In this document: positions 24,771 to 32,166 of the stretch, piece by piece | Numbering within the stretch: position 1 is the stretch's first letter | Layout of the letters: every line of letters starts with the position of its first letter | Origin: Streptomyces iconiensis | GTDB taxonomy: Bacteria; Actinomycetota; Actinomycetes; Streptomycetales; Streptomycetaceae | Direction of reading: 5' to 3' | Length of the DNA: 64,000 bases | NCBI RefSeq assembly: GCF_028657195.3 | Contig: NZ_JANCPR020000025.1 | Location: 1-64,000 of the forward strand | The notes under the pieces: generated by a model | Seen by the model: the letters and a program-made list of their open reading frames with translations, nothing else | The model's database searches: none | What the model was told of the DNA's origin: nothing | Translations under genes and position numbers: made by a program

Positions 24771-25702
24771 TGGCCGCCCTCCTCCTGGAGCGAGGCGACG
24801 GCGCGGGCCATGTCGGCCTCGATCTGCTCACGGTAGTGCGGCGGCAGCGGTCCGCGCGGCGGGCGGCACGGGCCGCCGACGCGCCCCACCTTCTCCATGC
24901 CGAGCTTGATGGCCTGGACGAACTCCGTACGCGAGTCCCAGCGGAACGCGGCGACCAGCGGCTCGTAGAGCGCCCGTGCCTCGGCCAGCTTCCCGGCCAG
25001 CGCCAGCTCGAACAGCCGCACGGACTCGGCGGGGAAGACGTTGGGGAAGCCCGCGAACCAGCCGGTCGCGCCCATCAGCAGGCTCTCCAGGACCACGTCG
25101 TCGGCGCCGCTGATGACCTGGAGGTCGGGGGCCTTCTCCCGGATCTCCAGCACCCGGCGCACATCGCCCGAGAACTCCTTCACCGCCACGATGTTGTCGA
25201 TCTGCGCGATCTCGGCCAGCAGATCGGGAGTGAGGTCGACCTTGGTGTCGACGGGGTTGTTGTAGGCCATCACGGGCAGGCCGACCGCTGCGACCGCCTC
25301 GTAGTGCCGGATGATCTCGCCGTGGTTGGCGCGGTACATCGTCGGCGGCAGGCACAGCACGCCGTTGGCGCCGTCCTCGGCCGCCAGTTCGGCCCAGTAC
25401 GCCGCCTGGTGCGAACCGGCGCCGTGGACGCCCACGATCACCTTGCCGTGGCCCGCCACCGCCTCGATCGCCGTACGCGCGACCGCGCGCCGCTCCTCGT
25501 CGGTGAGGGAGGAGTACTCCCCGAGCGAACCGTTGGGCCCGACGCCGACGCAGCCGCTGTCCACGAGCCAGCGGCAGTGCTCGGCGTAGGCGTCGTAGTC
25601 GATCGCCAGCCCGGCGGGCGCCGTGGCCTCGGGCCGATAGGGCAGCGCGGTGGCCACCACGACTCCGCCGAGGTCGTCGTCCTGCTGTATCCCGGTGGTC
25701 AC
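24767..25702 (-). CDS. DapA-family deaminase, probable 1-pyrroline-4-hydroxy-2-carboxylate deaminase
   Basis: 311-residue (beta/alpha)8 Schiff-base aldolase-family protein. Lys175 (IVAVKEFSGD) is the imine lysine and Tyr147 (PVMAYNNP) the conserved tyrosine; VGPNGSLGEYSSLT is the phosphate/carboxylate loop region. In hydroxyproline catabolism this family deaminates and dehydrates pyrroline-4-hydroxy-2-carboxylate to 2,5-dioxovalerate. Gene order (epimerase, this gene, dehydrogenase subunits) supports that role over dihydrodipicolinate synthase. The next enzyme, 2,5-dioxovalerate dehydrogenase, is not in the window. ATGA overlap with the flavoprotein gene upstream. Confidence 0.88.
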   Translation of the reverse strand: MTTGIQQDDDLGGVVVATALPYRPEATAPAGLAIDYDAYAEHCRWLVDSGCVGVGPNGSLGEYSSLTDEERRAVARTAIEAVAGHGKVIVGVHGAGSHQAAYWAELAAEDGANGVLCLPPTMYRANHGEIIRHYEAVAAVGLPVMAYNNPVDTKVDLTPDLLAEIAQIDNIVAVKEFSGDVRRVLEIREKAPDLQVISGADDVVLESLLMGATGWFAGFPNVFPAESVRLFELALAGKLAEARALYEPLVAAFRWDSRTEFVQAIKLGMEKVGRVGGPCRPPRGPLPPHYREQIEADMARAVASLQEEGGQ

Positions 25703-27369
25703 TGTCGTTTCTCCTTCGTTCCGTCGTGCGGTGGGTGCGGTGGGTGCGGTGGGTGCGGTGGGTGCGGTGGGTGCGGAGGTTGCGGTGAGTGCGGAAGGTG
25801 CGGGCCCGAATCGGGGGCCGGGTCCGGGTCGGGGTGCGGGTCGGGGTCGGGGTGGGCGCCAGGGCCGGGACCGAGGTCCGAGTCCGGGACCGGGCCGTGC
25901 GGTGGGGCGTCCAGGGGGGCCTGGGCCAGTTCGCCGAGGCGGATCGGCTGGGCGATCGGCCGGTGGTGCGGGCTGGCGGCGGGCAGCCCGGGTACGGGCG
26001 GCGCGGGTCCGTCTCCCTGTGCGCGGCGGCGCAGCTCAGCGACGGTCGGGCCGCATACGCGTGCCTGGCACGGGCCGAGCCCCGCGCGGGTGCCGAGCTT
26101 CGCCGCGCGCGCGTCGGCGCCCTCCGCCCCTTCCGCCGCCCGGCACACGGACGCGTAACTGGCGCCCTCGCAGCGGCAGATCACGGTCTCAGGGCGCAGC
26201 CAACCGGGCCAGGCGCCGCCCACGGCGTGAGCCAGCGCCAGCCTGCGGGCGAAGGCGCGTCCCTGGTCCCTCTTGCGCCGCAGCGCGCGCAGCGCGGGAT
26301 GCCCCGGATCGCCGCCTCCGGCGATCCACCCGGCGACGGCTCCCTCGGCGCGCGCCGCCGGGGCTCCGGCCACTCCGGTGATCTCGCCGGCCGCGTACAC
26401 CTGCCGCACGCTCGTGTGCTGGTCGCCGTCCACGGTCACGAACTCGTCGCCCGGCACGGTTGAAGGGCCAGGGCCCAGGGCGCAGCCGGCGGCGAGCGGG
26501 AGTTCGAGGAGGGGCGAGAAGCCGTGCGTGACGCATACGGCGTCGACCGGGAGTACTCGCTCCGTCCCCGGTACGACGGACCAGTCCTGGCGCACCCTGG
26601 CGGTCACCGCCTCCTCCGCCCTGCCGTCACCCCGCACCTCCGTCACGGCCCGTCCGAACCGGTAGGGGACACGGTGCCGGGCCAAGGCGGCGCCGTACTC
26701 CAGGAGTTCGCCGCCCTTGCCCGCCTGCGCCGCCAGCTCCCACGGCCTGCGCAGCCAGCCACGGGCCGCCGCGCCGCGCGTGCTCGCCTCCAGTACCTCG
26801 ATGACCGAGGAGCCCGCCTCCAGCAGGGAGTCGGCCACCGGCAGGAGGAACGGGCCCGTGCCGGCGACGACCACCTGGTTGCCCAGTACCACCCGTTCAC
26901 CCTTCACCATCGCCTGTGCCGCGCCTGCGGTGAAGACACCGGGAAGCTGCCAGCCGGGGAAGGGCAGCACCCGGTCGTGGGCGCCGACGGCGAGCACCAG
27001 CGCGTCCGGGGTGACGGTGCTCCGGCGCCGCGCCGACCCGTCGGCCGGGCCGTGTGCGACGTGGACGGTCGGCGGTCCCGCCGCCTCGTGTGCCTGCCGC
27101 TCCAGCGCCCACACCTCGGTCCCGCTCCACCAGGTGCAGCGCGGATGTGTCAGTACGCGCCGCCGCAGGGCGTCGAAGCGGTCCCAGTCGTGCTGGACGC
27201 GGTCGGGCCGGGCGGCGGCGTACGCGTCGGGGAGCGCCCTGTTGTACTGGCCGCCCGGCTGTTCGGCCGAGTCGATCAGCGTGACCCGCGCCCCGGCAGC
27301 GAGCGCGGCGGCTGCGGCCGAGAGCCCGCCGGGGCCCGCGCCGACCACGAGGGTGTGCCGGGCCGTCAC
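25699..27369 (-). CDS. FAD/NAD-binding subunit of D-hydroxyproline dehydrogenase (LhpE/OoxA-like)
   Basis: 556 residues. FAD motif GAGPGGLSAAAAAL at the N-terminus, a second dinucleotide motif VVVAGTGPFLLPVADSLLEAG, and a cysteine-rich [2Fe-2S] module near 410-460 (ICRCEG, then GLGPCQARVCGP). This matches the large accessory subunit of multi-subunit opine/D-hydroxyproline dehydrogenases, which works with a DadA-like catalytic subunit and a small ferredoxin-like subunit, both encoded next to it. The last 90 residues are a low-complexity Pro/His/Asp tail encoded by a 9-bp repeat and are probably dispensable. It overlaps both neighbours by ATGA. Confidence 0.85.
   Translation of the reverse strand: MTARHTLVVGAGPGGLSAAAAALAAGARVTLIDSAEQPGGQYNRALPDAYAAARPDRVQHDWDRFDALRRRVLTHPRCTWWSGTEVWALERQAHEAAGPPTVHVAHGPADGSARRRSTVTPDALVLAVGAHDRVLPFPGWQLPGVFTAGAAQAMVKGERVVLGNQVVVAGTGPFLLPVADSLLEAGSSVIEVLEASTRGAAARGWLRRPWELAAQAGKGGELLEYGAALARHRVPYRFGRAVTEVRGDGRAEEAVTARVRQDWSVVPGTERVLPVDAVCVTHGFSPLLELPLAAGCALGPGPSTVPGDEFVTVDGDQHTSVRQVYAAGEITGVAGAPAARAEGAVAGWIAGGGDPGHPALRALRRKRDQGRAFARRLALAHAVGGAWPGWLRPETVICRCEGASYASVCRAAEGAEGADARAAKLGTRAGLGPCQARVCGPTVAELRRRAQGDGPAPPVPGLPAASPHHRPIAQPIRLGELAQAPLDAPPHGPVPDSDLGPGPGAHPDPDPHPDPDPAPDSGPHLPHSPQPPHPPHPPHPPHPPHPPHDGTKEKRQ
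25726..25790 (-). repeat. 9-bp coding tandem repeat (Pro-Pro-His tail)
   Basis: About six copies of GTGCGGTGG (plus strand), fading into variants toward 25790. It encodes a repeating His-Pro-Pro tail at the C-terminus of the flavoprotein. Copy-number change by slippage would stay in frame, so this tail may vary between strains. Confidence 0.75.
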
Positions 27370-27764
27370 GAGGTGCCGTCCTGCGGACGCGAGGGCTGGG
27401 CCGGGGGAGTGGCGGGTATGTCGACCGGGCTGTTTTCAGGGGTGGTTGGCCCTTCACCTTCGTGCGGGGAGCGGGTCTGGGTACGGACCTCGTCGCCGTC
27501 CCTGGCACGTCGCCGGCAGGCCCGTACATCGCGTTCGCCGTCCACCGTCAGCAGACAGTCGAAGCAGACGCCGATCCCGCAGAAGACGCCTCGCGGGGCG
27601 CCGTCCGGACCGTGCCGCCAGGCGAGGCGGCCGGACGCCAGCAGTACGCCCGCAAGGCTCTGCCCCTCGATCCCCCGCACCGGCTCACCGTCGACGGTGA
27701 TGTCTATCGGCCGGTCCGTGCGCCGCACGGCGTCGGTCTCCCGGCGTACGAGTCTGGGACTCAT
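27366..27764 (-). CDS. small (2Fe-2S)-binding subunit of D-hydroxyproline dehydrogenase
   Basis: 132 residues. Residues about 15-90 form a plant-type ferredoxin-like domain; the cysteine pattern is GVFCGIGVCFDCLLTVDG plus CRRRARDG, as in the small HcnA/OoxA/LhpF-type subunits. It passes electrons between the catalytic flavoprotein and the larger FAD/NAD subunit. The C-terminal 45 residues are Pro-rich and not conserved. ATG at 27764 is preferred to an upstream ATG at 27821 because AGGAG lies five bases before it. Confidence 0.85.
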   Translation of the reverse strand: MSPRLVRRETDAVRRTDRPIDITVDGEPVRGIEGQSLAGVLLASGRLAWRHGPDGAPRGVFCGIGVCFDCLLTVDGERDVRACRRRARDGDEVRTQTRSPHEGEGPTTPENSPVDIPATPPAQPSRPQDGTS

Positions 27765-27977
27765 ATCCTCTCCTCGCTCTCCTCGCCACGGTGAAGGGTC
27801 CACTGCGCTGTTGTCGCCCACTGCGCCGTCATCGTCCGCGCGCTGTCGCTGTCCGCGCTGTCGTCGTCCGCGCGCTGTCGCCGTCCGCGGTTCGCTGCCC
27901 GCGCTGTCGCTGTCCGCGGTCCCGCTGTCCGCGTCCTCTCCGTTTCCGTTTCCGTTTCCGTCGTCACGGTGAAGGGT

Positions 27978-29171
27978 TCACGCGCCCTGCGCTGAGGCGT
28001 CGGCGGCCCCGCCCAGTACGGCCGGCCGGTCCACGCGGAACGGCGCCGCACCGATCTCGGTGGGTCGGTCCAGCAGCAGGTCGCACAGCACTCTCGCGGT
28101 GCCGACCGACAGGCCGATGCCCGCGCCCTCGTGCCCGCCGGCGTGCCAGAGGCCGGGCAGGCGCGGGTCGGCGCCGATGACCGGAAGGTGGTCGGGCACA
28201 TAGGGACGGAAGCCGCCGTAGGTGCGCATCACCGAGGCTCCGGCCAGTCCGGGGAACAACGTCAGTGCTTTACGGGCCACTTGGGACAGCACCTCGGGGC
28301 GCAGCCGGACATCGAAGCCGACGCGGCTGCGGGACGAGCCGATCAGGATGGTGCCGGCGCGCGTGGACTCGACGACGGCCGAGGTCTGCGTCTCCTCGGC
28401 GCTGCTGCCCACGGCGCCCACATAGTCGGCGTCGTACACCTTGTGGAAGACCGTCGGCGGCAGCGGCGCCGTCACCAGCACCTCGCCGCGGCGCGGGTGC
28501 ACCTCCACCGGGGCGCCGAGGCGGCGGGACAGCTCACCGGCCCACGGCCCTGCGGCGTTGACGAAGATGTCGGCCTCGATCCGGCCGCCGGTGGTCTGCA
28601 CCGCCTCGATCCGGCCGCCGCGCCGCACCGCGCCGAGCACCTCGGTGCCGGTGCGCAGCCGGGCCCCACGCGCCAGCGCCTCACCGAGCAGCACCTGCGC
28701 CGCGCCGGCCGGCTGCACCTGCCCGTCGTCCGGATAGTGCAGCGCGGTGGTGTGGTGCGGAGTGAGATGGGGTTCGGCGCTCCGTACGGCGTCGGCGTCC
28801 AGTTCCTCGATGCGTACGCCCGCCGTGCGCTGGCCCGCTGCGAAGTCCGCGAGGCCACGCGCGCCCGCCTCGGTGGTCGCCACCATGATGCCGCCCTTGG
28901 GTTCCCACTCGGCCGCTCGGGCCGAACCCGTTCGCTCCTCGGCCTCGGCGAGCACGCCGGGCCACAGGCGGCGGGAGAGCTGGGCCAGTTCCAGCTCAGG
29001 GCCAGGGCCCTTGTCGGAGACGAGCACATTGCCCTCGCCGTGTGAGGTCGTGGCGCCCGCGGCGCCGCCGCGGTCGACGACGACCACGTCCAGGCCCGCA
29101 CGCACGAGTTCCCTCGCACAGGCCGAGCCGATGATGCCGGCGCCGAGGACTGCCACGCGTGAACCGCTCAT
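27978..29171 (-). CDS. DadA-like FAD oxidoreductase, probable D-hydroxyproline dehydrogenase catalytic subunit
   Basis: 397 residues, DAO family: FAD motif VAVLGAGIIGSACARELVRAG at the N-terminus (quoted in part as GAGIIGSA), ATTSHGEGNVLVSDKG as the substrate-side loop, and FRPYVPDHLPVIG near the C-terminus. The family oxidises D-amino acids or cyclic amino acids to imines. First gene of the operon after its promoter, with the iron-sulfur and accessory flavoprotein subunits following, it is best read as oxidising cis-4-hydroxy-D-proline. The 213-bp gap before the next gene holds only degenerate GTCCGCG repeats. ATG at 29171 has TGGAGG seven bases upstream. Confidence 0.87.
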   Translation of the reverse strand: MSGSRVAVLGAGIIGSACARELVRAGLDVVVVDRGGAAGATTSHGEGNVLVSDKGPGPELELAQLSRRLWPGVLAEAEERTGSARAAEWEPKGGIMVATTEAGARGLADFAAGQRTAGVRIEELDADAVRSAEPHLTPHHTTALHYPDDGQVQPAGAAQVLLGEALARGARLRTGTEVLGAVRRGGRIEAVQTTGGRIEADIFVNAAGPWAGELSRRLGAPVEVHPRRGEVLVTAPLPPTVFHKVYDADYVGAVGSSAEETQTSAVVESTRAGTILIGSSRSRVGFDVRLRPEVLSQVARKALTLFPGLAGASVMRTYGGFRPYVPDHLPVIGADPRLPGLWHAGGHEGAGIGLSVGTARVLCDLLLDRPTEIGAAPFRVDRPAVLGGAADASAQGA

Positions 29172-29184
29172 GACGCCTCCAGGT

Positions 29185-29200
29185 GTTCCGTAAAGCGAAC
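29185..29200. promoter_or_regulatory. candidate XRE-cupin operator upstream of the hydroxyproline operon
   Basis: GTTCCGTAAAGCGAAC is an imperfect palindrome (GTTC...GAAC) lying 6-22 bp downstream of the -10 element on the minus strand, where a bound repressor would block transcription. A 12/16 match in the same orientation, read on the minus strand as GTACGGTATATCGAAC, precedes the XRE regulator gene at 29950-29965. Confidence 0.6.
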
Positions 29201-29206
29201 GCTCGG

Positions 29207-29235
29207 AGACTACGACCGCCCCACACGGGTGTCAA
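29207..29235 (-). promoter_or_regulatory. promoter of the hydroxyproline/GH127/importer operon
   Basis: On the minus strand, TTGACA (29235-29230), a 17-bp spacer and TAGTCT (29212-29207). The -35 is consensus and the -10 good, so this is the strongest promoter-like sequence I found in the window. It would drive the run of 12 genes ending with pepP. Confidence 0.75.
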
Positions 29236-29336
29236 CGCCCGTCCCACGCGGAGTTCATGAGCCGTTCAGGACACCGGGGCGTGCGGGCGGTACGGGGCGG
29301 CCGGAGCAGTTTCCGGGGATGCCGGCGGCGTGTGCG

Positions 29337-29924
29337 TCAGTGCGGGGAGAAGTCGCGGCGGGGCTCGCCCGCCCTGTGCTGGAGGAAGAGCACGGAGCGC
29401 ACCGGCCCTTCGACGGCCGTGTAGCTGTGGGGAGTCGAGGCGTCGAATCCGACGTAGTCCCCCGGGCCGAGCCGCACCTCCTCGTCGCCCACCCCGACCA
29501 GCAGCACACCGTCTTGGACCACGGTGTGCTCGACGCCCACATGACCGAGCGACTCCTGCCGCGAACCTTCGCGAACCTGCTGGTCATAGATCTCGAAGAG
29601 GGCGTCGTCCGTCTCGATGCGGCGCAGCGGACGCAGATCGACGCCCTCGCCGCTCAGCACCTCGACATCGGCGGCGCGCACCACGGTGAACGTCTCGGCC
29701 GTGCGCTGGTCGAGCAGTTCGGAGATCGGCAGCTCCAGTGCACGGGAGAGGCTGAAGACGGTCTCGATGGTGGGGTTGCCTGTGCCCGACTCCAGCTGGG
29801 AGAGCGTGGCCTTCCCGATCTTCGAGAGCCGGGACAGCTCGGAGAGTGAAATCCCTCTGTCCGTCCTCGCCCGCTTGATGTTGGCGGCGAGCATGTCGCG
29901 GATCGACCCCTCTGCGGGTGCCAC
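29337..29924 (-). CDS. XRE-family regulator with C-terminal cupin domain
   Basis: 195 residues: a helix-turn-helix (residues about 12-65, RGISLSELSRLSKIGKATLSQLESG, quoted for its HTH) and a cupin barrel (about 110-190, with LGPGDYVGFDASTPHSY). Proteins of this build repress amino-acid and polyamine catabolic operons and sense a small ligand in the cupin. It is directly upstream of, and in the same direction as, the hydroxyproline operon, separated by that operon's promoter. Matching palindromes before both genes suggest that it regulates itself and the operon. Confidence 0.85.
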   Translation of the reverse strand: MAPAEGSIRDMLAANIKRARTDRGISLSELSRLSKIGKATLSQLESGTGNPTIETVFSLSRALELPISELLDQRTAETFTVVRAADVEVLSGEGVDLRPLRRIETDDALFEIYDQQVREGSRQESLGHVGVEHTVVQDGVLLVGVGDEEVRLGPGDYVGFDASTPHSYTAVEGPVRSVLFLQHRAGEPRRDFSPH

Positions 29925-29943
29925 ATCGTCTCCTCGGCCCTAC

Positions 29944-30258
29944 TCAGTCGTTCGATATACCGTACAGCAGGGAAGCGCGTGCACGGCGAACGGCACTGTA
30001 CCGGCAGCCGCTCAGCTCAGGGGCGCCGTGGAGCCGCCGCAGGACGACGCGGCCCGGCTGGAGCTCCAGGCCGTGGCGCGCACGACCGCCGATGGCCTCG
30101 AACGGGGCCTGGGTAGCGGGCTCGGGGAAGAGGGCACGCTCGTAGGCCCACAGGCTCTGGTATCCGATCTGCTCGGCGGCGCGTGCCACGTCGGGCACGT
30201 CCCTGCCGACGTCGTACTGATGGTTCTGCGGGAGGCCGAGCCCCAGTGCGGTGTTCAC
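29944..30258 (-). pseudogene. truncated LLM (luciferase-like) flavin oxidoreductase
   Basis: From GTG at 30258 (GAGGAG nine bases upstream) the first 45 codons read as a normal start of an F420-type luciferase-like oxidoreductase: ALGLGLPQNHQYDVGRDV, then ARAAEQIGYQSLWAYERALFPEP (block recognisable by its order). After that the similarity ends and the frame runs through unconserved sequence to a stop at 29944; intact members are about 300 residues. This is a 3'-deleted remnant. The putative XRE operator at 29950-29965 lies inside its tail. Confidence 0.6.
29950..29965. promoter_or_regulatory. second candidate XRE-cupin operator
   Basis: GTTCGATATACCGTAC, an imperfect palindrome 26 bp upstream of the XRE gene start. 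Its reverse complement matches the operator-like sequence at 29185-29200 in 12 of 16 positions, including both outer GT..C and CGAAC ends. This is what autoregulation would look like. Confidence 0.5.
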
Positions 30259-30369
30259 GATGCGTAGCTCCTCGGACGGTACGAAGGGAGAGATCGATGT
30301 GTCGGGCGGGCCAACCCCCGGGAACGGCACGGGCTTTGACCGGTGGGCAGGCGCCGTCCGCGGCCGACT

Positions 30370-30936
30370 TCACACCCCGGCGGTTTCCTCGCGGTCGTGC
30401 AGGGCCTTGAGCTGCGAGGCGATGTCGCGCAAACCCACCTCGACGCGGCTGTACACCTCGCCGTTGAGGACCAAGGTGCCGTCGAAATCGCCCGCACTGG
30501 CATAGAAGCCGACCGGTGCGACGGCGGCCTGGAAGAAGCCGAAGAGCGGCCTGAGCGCGTGCTCGATGACGAGCGCGTGCCGGTCGCTTCCCCCGGTGGC
30601 CACCAGGATGACGGGTTTGTTCGCGAGGGCGTACTGGCCGACGAGGTCGAAGAAGTGCTTGAACTGTCCCGAGTACGACCCTCGGAACACCGGTGTCGCC
30701 GCGACGAGCACGTCGGCTTCTTCCGCCAGGCGGATCCGGCGTTCGACCTCGGGGGACACGTCCTCGCGCAGGGTGGCTCCGGTGAAGCTCCGGCCGAGCC
30801 GGTAGACATCGACCTGATGGATCTCGACCGGCAGAAGCTCGTTGAGCCGGGAGGTGACGAGGCCGGCGAGCCCCATCGTTTTGGACCGCTCGTTCGGGCT
30901 GCCGTTGACGACGACGACGTTCAGGGTGCGGCTCAT
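30370..30936 (-). CDS. NAD(P)H-dependent FMN reductase
   Basis: 188 residues, flavodoxin-like reductase: VVVVNGSPNERSKT is the FMN phosphate loop, and ATPVFRGSYSGQFKHFFDLV with ATGGSDRHAL are conserved blocks of the SsuE/MsuE group. It supplies reduced FMN to the adjacent luciferase-like monooxygenase, whose stop overlaps its start by four bases. This two-gene pairing is widespread in actinobacteria. MsuE relatives serve alkanesulfonate monooxygenases, so a link to sulfonate use is possible but not shown. Confidence 0.85.
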   Translation of the reverse strand: MSRTLNVVVVNGSPNERSKTMGLAGLVTSRLNELLPVEIHQVDVYRLGRSFTGATLREDVSPEVERRIRLAEEADVLVAATPVFRGSYSGQFKHFFDLVGQYALANKPVILVATGGSDRHALVIEHALRPLFGFFQAAVAPVGFYASAGDFDGTLVLNGEVYSRVEVGLRDIASQLKALHDREETAGV

Positions 30937-32000
30937 GCGGGGCTCCCGGCGGTGGCGGACAGCTCACGCCGCATCACTGGCGCGACATCGGTGCCGAGGC
31001 GTTCGATGGCGGCAAGGTGGTCCTTCTGCGGCAGGTGCCCGTAGCCGAGATGGAATACGGCGCGGGTCACTCCGTAGAGTTCGTGGTAGGTCATCAACTT
31101 GTCGATGACTTCCTGCGGGCTTCCCACGAGCAGTCCTCCGCCCGGTGTCGCCTGCGCGTCGAACGCGCGTCGCGGCAGGTCGAATCCCGCTCCGCGCTGG
31201 TGGTTGTTCTCCCGCATCCCCACGGTGAAATACGGATACATCGTGTCCCGGGCGCCCTGGCTCGTCGCGCCGACATGGCCGTGGGCCGTGATGCCGACCC
31301 GGGCGGCCTCCGCCGGATGGCCGGCGCTCTCGAACGCCTCGTAGTACTTCGCCACCCCGTCGGTGAACTGCCCAACCGGCCCGAGGAGCAGGGCGAGCGC
31401 CAGTGGCAGGCCCAGTGAACCCGCCCGGACGGCGGAGGCGGGAGTGCCTCCGCTCGCGATCCAGACCGGCAACTCGCCGACCGGCCGGGGAGCGATGTCG
31501 AGGCCGGTGAGGTCACGGGTGTGCGGCCCGCCGGGCCACACCGCGGGGTTGCTGCGGCGGATCGCGAGAAGCGCTTCGAGTTTTTCCCGGTAGAGGTCCG
31601 CGTAATCGGCGGCGTCGTAGCCGAACAACGGGAACGACTCGGTGAAGGAACCCCGGCCGGCGATGATTTCGGCCCGGCCGGCGGAGAGCAGATCCAGGGT
31701 GGCGAAGTTCTGGAAGACCCGGACCGGGTCTTCCGAACCCAGCACGGTGACACCGCTGCTCAGGCGGATGCGCTGCGTCCGCGCTGCCACCGCGGCCAGG
31801 ACGACCGGCGGGGCCGATGCGACGAAGTCGGAGCGGTGGTGCTCACCAACGGCATAGAGGTCCAGGCCGACTTCGTCCGCGACGACCGCTTGCTCCACGA
31901 TTTCCGCCATGCGGTCCTGTGGCGACATCAGCTTGCCGGTCGTGGTATCCGGACCGACCTCGCCGAAGGTAATGATCCCGATCTCGAATGGTTGCGTCAT
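30933..32000 (-). CDS. LLM-class FMN-dependent monooxygenase
   Basis: 355-residue bacterial-luciferase fold protein. Recognisable blocks are FEIGIITFGEV, VGEHHRSDFVASAPPVVLAA, RIRLSSGVTVLGSEDPVRVFQ (start of the strand-4 flavin site) and AEIIAGRGSFTESFPLFGYD. It uses FMNH2 and O2; the neighbouring FMN reductase is the obvious partner. The substrate cannot be read: many proteins of this paired subgroup have no assigned reaction. It is divergent from a MarR gene across a region with two palindromes, so expression is probably induced when the MarR ligand, perhaps the substrate, is present. Confidence 0.82.
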   Translation of the reverse strand: MTQPFEIGIITFGEVGPDTTTGKLMSPQDRMAEIVEQAVVADEVGLDLYAVGEHHRSDFVASAPPVVLAAVAARTQRIRLSSGVTVLGSEDPVRVFQNFATLDLLSAGRAEIIAGRGSFTESFPLFGYDAADYADLYREKLEALLAIRRSNPAVWPGGPHTRDLTGLDIAPRPVGELPVWIASGGTPASAVRAGSLGLPLALALLLGPVGQFTDGVAKYYEAFESAGHPAEAARVGITAHGHVGATSQGARDTMYPYFTVGMRENNHQRGAGFDLPRRAFDAQATPGGGLLVGSPQEVIDKLMTYHELYGVTRAVFHLGYGHLPQKDHLAAIERLGTDVAPVMRRELSATAGSPA

Positions 32001-32102
32001 TTCCGTCCTCGAATGCGGTGGTGACCATGGGGAATTCGACCCGGGTCGTTGCGGTACCGGTCAGGTCGGGGCCCCTGGGAGCCGTGGGCGCCGCCATTTT
32101 GG

Positions 32103-32144
32103 TGACGCGTCATCTACATGAGACGGACCATACATGACGTGTCA
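32103..32144. promoter_or_regulatory. paired MarR operator palindromes
   Basis: TGACGCGTCA (32103-32112, perfect palindrome) and TGACGTGTCA (32135-32144, one base pair off) have centres 32 bp apart, about three helical turns. Extended, the two blocks are an inverted repeat of 12/13 bases (GGTGACGCGTCAT with ATGACGTGTCACC). They lie in the intergenic region between the LLM gene and marR, and the second overlaps the -35 region of marR. Confidence 0.7.
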
Positions 32145-32154
32145 CCTACCCTGC

Positions 32155-32160
32155 TAGACT
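32155..32160 (+). promoter_or_regulatory. -10 element of marR; leaderless start
   Basis: TAGACT ends six bases before the GTG start at 32167, so transcription would begin at the start codon itself. No ribosome site is present upstream. The matching -35 is weak and overlaps the second palindrome. Confidence 0.5.
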
Positions 32161-32166
32161 GCCCGG

